A DNA stretch of 64,000 nucleotides from contig JAFEKR010000031.1 of the NCBI GenBank assembly GCA_019022495.1, positions 682,001 to 746,000 of the forward strand, in the 5' to 3' direction. Under the pieces are notes generated by a model. The model was not told the origin of the DNA. It searched no databases and saw only the letters and a program-made list of their open reading frames with translations. This document shows, in pieces, positions 12,112 to 23,289 of the stretch. The DNA comes from Epichloe hybrida. Taxonomy: Eukaryota > Ascomycota > Sordariomycetes > Hypocreales > Clavicipitaceae. Each line of letters opens with the position of its first letter. Position 1 is the first letter of the stretch. Both the position numbers and the translations under genes were made by a program.

Positions 12112-14722
12112 ATGAAAGCTGCGTCTTGGGCTGCTCTCTTTGGCCTGGCCGCACTGTCCTGTGCTGGCCATGTTTCTCGAGACTACCAAAATCATGACTA
12201 CTACGTCTTGCACATCGATGTCCGTGCGACACCAGAACAGGTCGGCTCGCGCGTTGGGATGGTACATGAGGGACCACTAGGCAGCCTGTCCGACCATCAC
12301 GTTTTCAGATCACCCAAAGCCGAACATGACATCGTCAAGAGGCACTTGGTGGAGAGAAGGAAGAGGAAACGCCATACCGGTGAAGCCGACGTCCTTGACA
12401 GCGTTCTATTATCCTCAAAACAGGAAGCAAGACAACACCTGCACAAACGAGTCATTCCACCACCTCCGGGGGGGTTCATATCACGCCGCGCTGATAGTCC
12501 CCATGTAGCTTCTGCCGTGAAGCACCACGAATATGTGATGATTCAGCTCGGCATCAAGGATCCACTCTACAAGAGACAGTGGCATCTGCATAACACCGTC
12601 CAGCTTGGTCACGATGTGAATGTGACGGGTGTCTGGTTGGAGGGCATCACAGGAAAGAACGCAACAGTCGCCATCATTGATGACGGTCTAGACATGAACA
12701 GCCTTGATCTCAAAGACAACTACTTTGCCGAAGGATCGTATGATTTCAACGACGGCGATGCCATACCTGCTCCTGAACTCTCAGATGATCGCCACGGCAC
12801 TCGATGTGCCGGCGAGGTTGCGGCCGTTCGAAATGATGTCTGTGGACTCGGCGTTGCTTATGAATCCAAGATTGCTGGGATTCGAATCCTCAGCAAGCCT
12901 ATCAGCGATGCTGATGAAGCGGAAGCTATGATGTACAAGTACGACAAGAACCAGATTTACTCATGTTCATGGGGACCGCGTGATGACGGTCGCACAATGG
13001 AAGCACCCGGTGTACTGATCAGGAGAGCTATGCTCAAGTCGATCCAGGAGGGTCGAGATGGGCTAGGTTCGATCTACGTCTTTGCGAGCGGTAACGGTGC
13101 CGCCAGCGATGATAATTGCAACTTTGATGGCTACACCAATTCGATATTCAGCATTACGGTCGGCGCTGTCGACAGAGCGGGCCAGCATCCCTACTACTCC
13201 GAACATTGCTCCGCTCAGCTAGTCGTCACGTATAGCAGTGGCAGTGGCGATTCCATCGTATGTACAGCATCGCTCTAGCCTTATCATTTGCCATTCTGTC
13301 TATTTAACACCATGTAGCACACGACCGACGTTGGGAAGAACCAGTGCGCCTCCGGGCATGGAGGTACTTCGGCCGCGGCGCCTCTCGCCGCTGGTATTTT
13401 TGCCCTGGTATTGGAGGTTCGACCCGATCTTGGTTGGCGAGACATGCAATACCTCGCCATGGATACGGCCAAGCTCGTCACTGACGAGCACGCTGGCTGG
13501 CAACAAACTGCCATTGGCAAGCATTTCAGTCATGTTTTCGGCTACGGCAAGATTGATTCATATGACCTTGTACAAAAAGCCAAGACGTGGAAGAAGGTCA
13601 AGCCTCAGGCATGGTTCTTTTCGCCTTGGCTACACGTCAAGAGGGGAATCCCAGAGGGAGACCATGGTTTGATTGTGAGCTTCGACGTGACGGAAGACAT
13701 GCTCAGCAAGGCCAACCTTGAGCGACTGGAGCATGTGACAGTCACGATGAATGTGAACCACACCCGGCGTGGTGACATCAGTGTTGACTTGGTCAGCCCT
13801 GCCAACGTGGTTAGCAACATTGCCACTGCCCGCAAAGATGACAATAAAAACGTCGGTTATGTCGATTGGACATTTATGACGGTGGCTCATTGGTAAGTTA
13901 GTTGTGCTGGGCCCAATTCCTTTTTTCTTTATCGACATGATGCATGGTTCTAATGTGATGAGCAGGGGTGAGAAGGGAGTTGGGAAATGGACACTAGTGG
14001 TCAGAGATACCATTGAGAACGAACATTCAGGCACCTTTGTCGACTGGCACCTGAAGCTATGGGGTGAGGCTCGTGACGCAAGCAAGGCGACCAAGCTGCC
14101 TTTGCCCACCGAGCAGGATGATGATGACCACGACGAGATTGAAACAATTTCCGCACCTGCAGCCACCTCAACAGTTGGAAGCCCATCGGGAGTGACCAAT
14201 ACGCCCATCGACGAGCCCACCGATCATCCCTGGAGGCCAACCAAGCCTACTTGGACACCAGTGGACACGCCTACCACGCCGGGGGCGTCAGCCTCGGCAA
14301 CATCTACAGCCCCATCCTCCTGGATCAACAAGTTCCCCACATTTGCATCTTCGAAGAAGGTCTGGATTACCGGAGCTGCCAGCCTCATTGGCGTATTCTG
14401 CCTCGGAATTGGCATCTACATGTGGGTTGCGCGTCGTCGCCGTCTCCGCAACAATTCTCGCAACAACTATGAATTTGAGCTCCTCGACGAGGAAGATGGT
14501 GACGGTTTGAATAATGGCGAGAAGGCGGCCGGCGGCCGGCGTACCCGCGGCGGAGAGCTCTATGACGCTTTCGCCGGTGGAAGCGAGGATGAGGAAGAAT
14601 TCAGCGAATACAAAGAGGACGATGGAGACGATCAGTATGTCGTGAGCGAGCAGAGTGGCGATGAGGATAACTCGGGAAATGCAGAGACGAAGCTACTAGC
14701 TGGAGGGGGACAGCGATCATAA
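12112..14722 (+). CDS. KEX2: kexin-type proprotein-processing serine protease
   Basis: This is a Golgi endoprotease that cleaves secreted precursors after Lys-Arg and Arg-Arg. Exons are 12112-13257, 13318-13892 and 13966-14722 (introns of 60 and 73 nt), giving 825 aa. It begins with a signal peptide (MKAASWAALFGLAALSCAGH), then a propeptide with dibasic sites. Subtilisin catalytic residues are Asp190 (IIDDGLD), His228 (DDRHGTRCAGE), oxyanion Asn328 (FASGNGAA) and Ser400 (GHGGTSAAAPLAAG). A P domain follows (PQAWFFSPW to VDWHLKLWGEA), then a Ser/Thr/Pro-rich stalk, one transmembrane segment (ITGAASLIGVFCLGIGIYMW) followed by RRRR, and an acidic cytosolic tail that would carry Golgi-retention signals. 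The architecture is complete and of normal length. Confidence 0.97.
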
Positions 14723-15630
14723 GGGCAAGTGGCGTTGGGGGCATTACGCAAAGGAACCTGAACTTGTGTGTGCGAATTTGTTGATCAGGTGTCGTGGTGT
14801 CGGTTGCCAGCCACGGCGTGCTCAATCGTTTTGGGATACCGCGCTGTTTTGTCAACTGCTTGTTTCAGTATGCATGGGGTTAAAGGAGTTTACTCGTACA
14901 CTGCAGCATCGTTGTCCGCTTGGCATATGAATGCGTTTGTATTGGGGGGACATTTACTGATGTCGACATGCCTAGGCAATCAATGTGTGAACTTGAAGGT
15001 TATCGTCTGCTTAGATCTAGCAGCGCGGACGTGCAAGCAGGTCAAGAGCCAACGAGGGACTATTTTCCCACCAGAAGTACCGTGGCAGATTGCTGAGCCT
15101 CGTGAAGGATGATTTTGGGAATCGTCACGACTGATGTTTCTCGTGCACGGCCACCCAGAGAATGAGTCGTGCGAACCTGCGCACACAACAACATAATATG
15201 ATGCCCCCCCCCCTTGATTCAAGCAACTGAGCAACTTGCAGGGCGGGCACCGCCCAAACCACTGGGCCGATGTCTTGAAACAAGACAAAAACTCATTCAG
15301 AGGGAGGTGAGAAGGGGTAAGTAATGCTACGGGCAACATGAAGTGAGGACGGACGATTGCATCATTCATGTCATGCACGGTGAATTGCCACGACTTTGAT
15401 AAAGTTTCCAAATTCAAAAGGGGCATGCTCGCCAACGCCATTAGTTTGAGGAGAGTAAAAAAAAAAAAGGCGGACCAAATCGAGTGTTGCGAAAGCGTCC
15501 AACCGTCCAGTCCAAGTCCAGCCTTGTCGGTAAAGCGAACTTTGTGTACATGTAATGCTCATGCTCCTCCTGCTGCCCACAACCCGCCCGCCCGCCCGCC
15601 CGCCCGCCGCTTCCTACTATCAAGCGGCGG
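14723..15630. other. intergenic region between convergent kexin and Snx4 genes
   Basis: It holds the 3' flanks of two convergent genes. A CCCG run sits at about 15583-15608 and an A-run near 15458. No gene, RNA or clear repeat is seen. Confidence 0.5.
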
Positions 15631-17115
15631 CTAGGCTAGGCCCTCCTTGTCCATCTCTTCGACGTACCTCTCCCAGACGTCAATGACGTCGCCGTAGAAC
15701 AAGACGTGGGCGTCGGCAAGACCGCCCAGCTGGGCCTTGAACTCGGCCTTTTTGATCCTCTCGAAATCAGCCACCTCGCGGACGACCTCGTCGTCGAACA
15801 TGTCGCTGGTGGCTCTGGCCCGCTCCACCTCGTTTGTGAGTTCCTCGACGCGGAGCTCTAGCTTGCGCTGACGCTCGCGACGGGCCTGCTCGTGGTCCAC
15901 GCCCCGCACGTCCTCTATCTTGGCGCGGATGAAGGATCCTGCGCCGGAAGAGGCGTATCCTGATTGGAGGGAGTCGCGCTCCGTGGTTGACTTGTTGAGG
16001 TACTCTGTGAGTTGCTCGTAGTCGAGCTGCTTTTGCTCCCGCGCGCGCAGGAGGTTCTTGAGGCTTAGGGAGTAGGCTTGCATGTCGCGGAGGGAGCCCA
16101 GGTAGTCTGTGTCGGTGACGTCGCGCAGCTGGTGCAGGCGCTGGGCGGTGTCCTCGATGGAGGCGGCGAAGGCGTGGACGGCAGGCTCGACGCCGGGCTC
16201 CAGGGTGATGAGTTTTTGAAACTGTTCCGCTAGGTCCTTCAGGTCGGTTTCGAGATCGGTTTCGCGGCGGACCACCCGCGCGACGACCTTTTCAATGTGG
16301 CCTAGGTCCTCGTCGAGCTTGTCCGACTTCTCCTTGACTTCGAGGAAGCGGCGGTCCGGCTTGTGCAGCTTGGTGAAGGCGTTGATGAAGGTGTCGGCGA
16401 AGTTGTCGAAGACGCCGCTGGAGCCGCTGGGGTCCGAGGACAAGCTGACCCTGGCGCTGCGGCTGCGCATCGTGGCGTTCCAGTCGGGGCTCTCGAGGAA
16501 GTTGTGAAGGATCGGCGCGCGGCGGAGGATCGGGTGGAGGGAGAGACGGGTCAGGAAGCGCTGGAAGGAATGGGCTCGTCGGGAGGTGAAGTCGGGGCCG
16601 AAGCGGTCGCCGCGCACGTATTCCATGCGCTGCTTGTCGGGCAGGGGGGGCACCGCCGTCGCGGGATAGTCCCGCATGAGTTGTTTGTAGAGGAAGACAA
16701 AGTCTGTGAAGCGGCGGCGGATGGTGGTGGTTTCTTTCTGGAAGGACTGAAAGGTGGACTTTTTGCCATGGTCAGATCAGCTTGCTTCAGTGAAACGTTT
16801 CTCTCTCTCGCTCGCTCTCTATCGCTCCCCGATAGTCTTGCTACTCACATGGGTGGTAATCAGGTACGAAATGAAAGCATCCTTGCTGCCATCGTTCTCC
16901 TTGAGCGGACTTCCAACTTCGCACTCCAGCCTCTCCTGGCCCAGCATGAAAGGATCGTGATCATCGCCTCTTTTGCCTGCGCCTAAAGCATCCACGGCGT
17001 GGTGTCCGTCATCGCCAGTTGGCGTAATCGGTGTCACGGCAGCATCATCTGCGTGTTCTATCCACGAGACATTGGAGAAGTTATCCTGGTCATGGTCCGG
17101 GTCTGCCACCGCCAT
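15631..17115 (-). CDS. SNX4: sorting nexin Snx4 / Atg24 (PX-BAR)
   Basis: It binds PI3P on endosomes and retrieves cargo to the Golgi; it is also needed for selective autophagy. Exons are 17115-16849 and 16758-15631 across a 90-nt intron (GTGAGT...AAAAG), giving 464 aa. The PX domain starts near residue 55 and is joined across the intron as ...ISYLITTH|STFQSFQKETT, followed by the phosphoinositide-binding RRRFTDFVFLY and a Pro-rich PPLPDK loop. The C-terminal half is the BAR coiled-coil region (KLHKPDRRF to the end). The N-terminal 50 residues are acidic and disordered. Length and motif order fit the Snx4 class rather than Snx41/42. Confidence 0.93.
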
Positions 17116-18140
17116 GGCGTCGGCTTACTGGTAACGGCGTTTGTGAGCTGTGATGAGAGGTTCGAAAGCGGGAGGGGGGCAGGCGAAGCTTGATGCTGAC
17201 TGTGATAGAGGCGACTGGCAGCTTCGGGAATCAGGCGTAACAATGAAATGGCCGTGAGGGGAGCTGTAAAAGGGCCAATCGTCAACAGGTGTTAACAGGT
17301 GTTAATAGGTGTTAACAGGTGTCAACAGGTGTCAACACGATTTATTAGGTTCGACTGCGCGCGGCGGAAGGAGGCAGAGAGAGAATGGGTGACATGACGG
17401 ACGGAAGCCACAAGGCTGCGTGTGTGGCTTGTTGGGGAGAATGTTGTTTGTGGTGGCCCTGGTGGGGGCGGGGAGGTTCACCTTTTTTGCCCGCTTGAGC
17501 TAAACGTCAGTTTACTCAATCCAAAAAAAGCTAATCAGCGTCTTCTTTCAAGTCGAGCTACTCTTCATCCAGACTTGGGAGTTCCCAGCCATATTTCGCC
17601 GCACGCAGAAAGCGAGGAACAGGAGTGGCTCTTCCCAGTGACATTGCACACTCACGCAGCGTGGAACAACCGGATGCGACGATGACGCAACGGGAGACTG
17701 CCTTCCAACATTCACAACACATTTTGACTCAGCTCGCAGCCGACAATTTACAAAAGCAATGCAGTCTAATCCAATTATTTGGTGACATGATGTCTATTTT
17801 CATGTACCGCTTTCAATTCATCCCCTGCAGGCCCCTGCAGGCCAGCAGCGGCGCCTTTTAATTCCCCTTTTCTCATGTTGCATATCAATACTGCCAGCCA
17901 ATCCTGCGCTGTCCTGTCCAAAAAAGAAAAGAAAGAGCTAAACCCTCACCGTGACAGTCGTACATATGGAAATTGAACAATCGTAGAGTAGTAGAATGGG
18001 TTTGGCCTTTTCGTGATGCGACCATAACATTATACACATGCAAAGTGTGACGATGATGAGATTTTCCTCTGGACGTACGTAGGAGAGCTCATCATCCGCT
18101 TTCTTCTCCCCGCCCCTGTTTTTAGTCTTGTTTTTCTTCT
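17116..18140. other. intergenic region upstream of Snx4
   Basis: It contains the Snx4 promoter and, at its far end, the 3' flank of the LETM1 gene. Apart from the decamer repeat described separately and a doubled GCAGGCCCCT near 17826-17843, no feature is supported. Confidence 0.45.
17281..17337. repeat. decamer tandem repeat GTYAAYAGGT, 5.7 copies
   Basis: Five complete 10-bp units and a partial sixth follow each other without gaps, differing only by C/T transitions at two positions. It lies about 170-220 bp upstream of the Snx4 start codon, in likely promoter DNA. GTTAAC inside some units is palindromic. Confidence 0.95.
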
Positions 18141-19812
18141 TTACTTTTGCTCGCTGCCAGCAGGTGCCTTGGTCTGTTGCTCTGCGGCTTTGGCCTGGTC
18201 GAGCTCAGCGTCGACCATCTCCTTTGCAAGGTTCTTCTCAACACCAGCGGCTTCGGCAGACAGAATTCTCTCCTCCTTCTCGTCAATGTCTTCGACATCT
18301 CGAGGGGTGGCCATGCCAGTGCTTTGACTTTCCTGGTTTTGCTCATTCTCCTCTTCGATGAGCTCCTGCTGCTCCTTCAAAACTTCGAGACGCTGCTTGT
18401 TGGTAGCGGCACCTTCAGCGTTGTGGACCTCGAGCTCGATCTCGTGGTACAGTTCTTCAGGAATCGAGGAAAGAACACCAACGAGGGCGTCAATTTGACT
18501 AGCACCCTCGCCGGAGCTTTGACCGTACATGTACGCGTTGCTAAGAACGAGGAGAGTGGAGGGAACGCCTTCCTTGAGACGGAGGTCGAGCCACGATTGA
18601 AGATCGGTGCGCATGCGGGCAGGAGAAACACTGTGTGTCCTGATGCCACGGGCAGCACATGCCGTTTGCAATTCCATAACCGTGAGGCTGTCGACACCTT
18701 CAAAGCTGATGGCTTTGTCATCTCTCTTGATCTGTCTCATTCGATGGCGGATCTGATATCGAAGCATCATGTCGGTACCGAATGTGTTGAGGTTCATGTA
18801 TCGGCACATGGAAACCAATTGTGGTCGTGACAGGTTGTCGAGGGTCATGTCGTCCCGGAACACCTTGCAAACCTTGATGACGTCCTCGTGTGTTGGGGTC
18901 TCGCCGGTCGATCGGACCTTGCGGAAGAAGTTGGCGAATTCTTCCTTCTGCGCTGTAGCCTGGCTCAGAGGCAAACCCGTCTCCTTGAGGGTCTGTCGAA
19001 GGAAGCCGCTCACTTCTTTGCGAGTAGATCGCAGAACTGTCGCCTTCTTCTCTTTGGTCTTCTCACCTTCGAAAGTGCTGGGCAACATGTTGGGAAATAA
19101 CTTCAGAGCCAAGGGCAGAAGGGCTTCACCCAACGGCACGATGATGAAGACGGAGAAGGGGACAAGACGACCCAAATCCTGCACTGTTCGTCGCAACTGC
19201 TTATTTTCTCTTCGAGTCAAGTCATAACCAGCAGCCATCTTGAGTGCAAGTTTCCAACTGATCTTGACCTCGGTAGCAAGCAGCTTGCTTCCATCCCAGT
19301 AGTGCTGGGCTTCCTTCTTCACTTTCTGCCAAATTGTGAGTTTCTTTTCCTGCTTCTCTGCTTTAGTGAGCTCCTTCTCCTGTGCCAGAGTCTCTTTCTT
19401 AGCAGCCAAGTCAGTCATTTCGGCTTCCGCCTTGGTTGTGTCTGGCTGACCGGCACCTGCTGATGAAGTACTGGCATCGCTCCCTTTGGCTTCAGCGCCG
19501 GACTTTTCTTTCGGCAGAGGCTTCTTAGCCAGTTCGACGTTAAATCCCGGGGGGGGGCCATTGTGAGAATCCGGTCGATGATGCTCGGTGCTGACATATC
19601 GCATGGGGATCAAGATGGCCAATGCCGAGACTTGTGATTGCCTGCCGATATGTCTGGCCATCGCTGACGCTGTGACACCTCTTGATAAAGCTTGGGCTGC
19701 GGGTAACGTCAGCAAGGGTCGCGCTTTGGAGTTGGCCAGGAAAAATATGCTTACCATTGCTTAACAAGGGGCTTCTCGCAGCCCTGCGTGCAACGGTGGC
19801 AGATGCGCTCAT
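18141..19812 (-). CDS. MDM38: LETM1-domain mitochondrial inner-membrane protein
   Basis: LETM1/Mdm38 proteins maintain K+/H+ exchange across the inner mitochondrial membrane and tether mitochondrial ribosomes for insertion of mtDNA-encoded proteins. Exons are 19812-19755 and 19696-18141, with a 58-nt intron that splits an Ala codon; the product is 537 aa. The start is the ATG at 19812 (MSASATVARRAARS), a basic mitochondrial presequence. The hallmark block KLTIWQKVKKEAQHYWDGSK leads to TRRENKQLRRTVQDLGRLVP and a single membrane segment (FSVFIIVPLGEALLPLALKL). The LETM1 ribosome-binding domain and a long charged, coiled-coil C-terminus follow. Yeast has two paralogues (Mdm38, Ylh47); the sequence does not separate them. 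Confidence 0.93.
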
Positions 19813-21645
19813 CACGAAGCAGCTAGGGATGAGGGGAAAGAGATGGTAAAGAGGGGAAGTAAAATTGATGCTGCTAGTTTACAATGACATCTGTGCACCT
19901 GCACTGGGAGCTTGTTGATGATGTTGTCGATGAAGATTGATGGATGACAAGTAACGAACGAAGCATGTCGAATGTTGAATGCGACTATAGAGCAAAAGGG
20001 TCCATGCCATGCCCGTGACGGGCATCCACATGCCCCGGTTAGCACCAATGGCAACAGAAGGGCAGGAGCGCAGCAGGGAGAGCCGCCCTCGCCGCCCAAC
20101 CGTAATTGGTTGAGATCACGTGTTCGTCTCAACACGAATGGTTCAGATGGAAACTCGAAGCTCCCCTGGAGCTCTGGAGCCACTTGGCTTGGACAACTGT
20201 AATCGCTCATTAATGTCGGCTTCATATACATTGTTTCGACCCATGATTTCCTAGATAAACTCGAAGCTTCGCCGGGTCCTCAATATCCAAGTTACGAAGG
20301 ACGGTGGTTGAAATGAAGCCATTGTGCCCAAAGATGCCATGGATTCTCGACGATCAACATCCTCCCTTGTGTCAAAAGTAATGACCAAAAGGTCAACTCG
20401 ACGTATACTCGCAGAGGACTACTCATCCTCAACAGCCTAGTAATGGTTGCAATCCGGCGCCTTATTGTTGTCCCAGTACTAAACGTAGCTGGGCATCGAC
20501 TTCGCTTGCGAGATCCCGTCTCACCACTTTGATTGAGAGCATAATTTCTAGAGAAGACAAAAAAAAAAAAAACTATCCCGCCAACTCTGTAGCCTATTTG
20601 GATTTCCTGACAATTTCACCTGTGGGGGGAGAGGTTCTCATCATCAGGTGACAGAAGTTGAACAACCAGGATCACCCACGGTTCAGAAAATATAACTTGA
20701 TGTGGATCTGGGCAATGACAACGGTTGGCGTCTCGTTTCGTATGTGGTTTGTCAATGCACGGTTCCGCAAGCTTGACCCCATGCATGGAACTGCGGCACA
20801 GCCAGTCCTTGGCCATGTTGACTAGCGAGGATGATACTGGGCGGCACGTTGTATCCGAGGGTGGCACAGCGATGCCAGGCTGGGGCCCGATTATGGGTTA
20901 CGTGTAGGGCTCGCGCGCGCATACATACGCGTTAATAAGCTAACCTTTTGCCGGACATTTGCGGCTGCGATGATATCATGCTTGTTCCAACAGGTAGGGT
21001 GTATTGCATTTGAATGAACCACTTCTGAAATAACACTGATGGAAATTGGAAACGAAAATAATATTCCAGGTTATTTCACAATCCACGCCCACACTCGTTA
21101 GTGAGTCGTGCGTGCCAACGCACAAAGAATGCAGAAATTGCCACTCCATCCCGACATCAACGTCGAAAAGGCCGCGCGCATCAAGTTTGCCACCTGCATC
21201 AATTTTTGCCGAATCTCACAACCAGCCCAGTACCTAAGCAAAAAAAAAAAAAAAAAAAAAAAGTATCAATCCCAATTCCTCCAAGCCCGCAACGGCTTTC
21301 AACGCCTCTAATGCGATTTTCCTCATTCCCGACATCTCGACGTCTTCAGACCCGCCGCCGCTAAACTTCCACCAGCAACGCTCGCCCCACCATCGTCGGT
21401 CCTCCAAAGCAATGTAGCCGCGCAGTGGATATCAATGGAGCCATGGAGCTCGCGATTTTTTTTCTCTCCCGTCGGCTTAGGTGTAAAGCAGAGCCGATGC
21501 AAGCAGACGATGAATAACAAGGCATGTCAATGGGTTTTCTTCCCCTCTCCTCGCTTCTCCATCTGTACATAGTCTAGTACTTCCTTCTTGCTATTCTCTA
21601 CTCTTTACAAGTGAATTTTACTTGAAAAAGAACAACTTCTTCATC
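19813..21645. other. 1.8-kb intergenic region between divergent LETM1 and transporter genes
   Basis: It contains both promoters. Two A-runs (about 20560-20572 and 21241-21262) and a GCGCGCGC run near 20911-20918 are visible. No coding frame shows a recognisable domain and no RNA gene was found. Confidence 0.45.
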
Positions 21646-23141
21646 ATGGCAACGACGGAAAAGTCAGACTTCACGCCTCCACCACTCGGATCATTCGTTT
21701 CGGATACGGGCGACGAGTCTGGCCTCGGGTCTCGGGTCACCCTGTCCAAGGATGAAGCGCAATTCGATACCTGGCGAGGATGGATCGTTGTCACGGCGGC
21801 ATCGTGCTCTTTCTTCATGTACATGGGTGTGATTTACTCGTGGGGAATCTTGCAGGCGAAAATGGCTGACACGAGAGGCTACTCACTTACAACGCTGACA
21901 TTTGTGGGATCACTGGCCACGTCATTCATGGTTTCGCTATGCATACTGGTGGGCAAGATGGTCAGGAAGCATGGATACAGGAATGTGGCTCTCGTGGGCG
22001 CTGTGTTTTTGGGGTTGGGCGAGTTCTTGTCGAGCTGGGTCGTGGGGCACCCATGGGCGTTGTTCATCACACACGGCATCCTGTTCGGTGCGGGAGGTGG
22101 ACTGATCACTCTGGTAAGACGTCGTTGATCTTCAATTGCTCAGCCTACTCCCTGTAACATGCTGACGCGCTTCAAGCCTTGTTCGACAGCACCATTGCAA
22201 TGGTTCCGAAAGTATCGCGGTATCGCGACAGGAATAGTCTTTGGCGGCGGGAGTTTGGGTGCCGCCGTCATGGGCGTGGCTGCGAACGAGTTGGTTGATG
22301 CGGTTGGCGTTGAATGGACGTTTCGAATCCTGGGCTTCATGTTGTGGGCAGTCTGTCTCCCAGCTGCGTATTGTATAAAGCAGCCTCTGCTCTCCAAGTC
22401 CTCGGTCCCGCAACTGCAATGGTATAGTACCCCGTCGGTCCGATGCCGCTGACCCCAATCATTCACTAACAACACCCAGGTATCGTTGGCGAGAACCCAA
22501 ATTCATCGTGCTCATCCTCGGCGGCGCAATTGCCTGCTTTCCGATATTTGTACCGCCATACTTTATTCCCGTTTTTGCGCGATCCGTAAGCAGCTCTGGA
22601 TCAACAGCCATCGTCGCCCTGACCATCTGGAACATGGCCTCAACCTTTGGACGCGTATTTGCCGGCTACTCCGCCGACTCGTTTTTGGGTCCAATGAATA
22701 GCATCGTCATCTCGCTTTTTCTTTGCGGTGTGAGTGGTCTTTGTATTTGGCCCTTTGTCGACAGTCTGGGACTGCTCATCTTCTTTGCCATCGTCAATGG
22801 AGTTGGCTGCGGCTCGTTCTTTAGCTTGTTTCCCCTAGCTGTGGGCACCTCCTTTGGTGCACCAAACACCATGGGCATCTTACCGGTTTTGTGGCAGGCG
22901 TGGGTCTTTGGCTATTTCTTGGTGAGTGTGTTCGTATCAACCCTCAGCATTGCATCCTTGTTCTAACGTTGAATAGGGCACTCCGATTGCAGCCCGACTA
23001 TACTCCTTGTCCGGCACTGGGTCTGACGTCTCGTCATATCGGCCAGCTGCGTACTACGCTGGGGCAGCATCTTTTGTCGGCATGTTTTTCATGCTCACTC
23101 TTCGATTCATGAATAACCAGACTATGCTGACACGAGCATAA
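21646..23141 (+). CDS. MFS transporter, monocarboxylate-porter (MCT/Mch) type
   Basis: A membrane permease of the fungal MCT-like group; relatives carry monocarboxylates, riboflavin or unknown small molecules, so the substrate cannot be read from sequence. Four exons (21646-22113, 22177-22421, 22480-22921, 22977-23141) give 439 aa. The soluble N-terminus is followed by RGWIVVTAASCSFFMYMGVI (first helix) and a WGILQAKM segment. The A-like loop holds GKMVRKHGYRNVALVGA. Twelve helices are plausible, with GIATGIVFGGGSLGAAVMG and GVGCGSFFSLFPLAVGTSFG in the later ones. The third exon joins as QW|YRWREPKFIVLI. It ends 149 bp from the end of the convergent Zn2Cys6 regulator; such pairs are often functionally linked, but here that is inference. 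Confidence 0.9.
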
Positions 23142-23289
23142 TGGGAGAACCCATGAGGGATTTGACTGACACATATCTGATTTGCATTCATAAGTGAAAG
23201 GTGCATGAACGCATTGCAACATGACTAGCATTGCCAAGGCGTTCTGGGAGATAATGTTGATAGAAGACTTGAAAGAACTGCTCACTATA

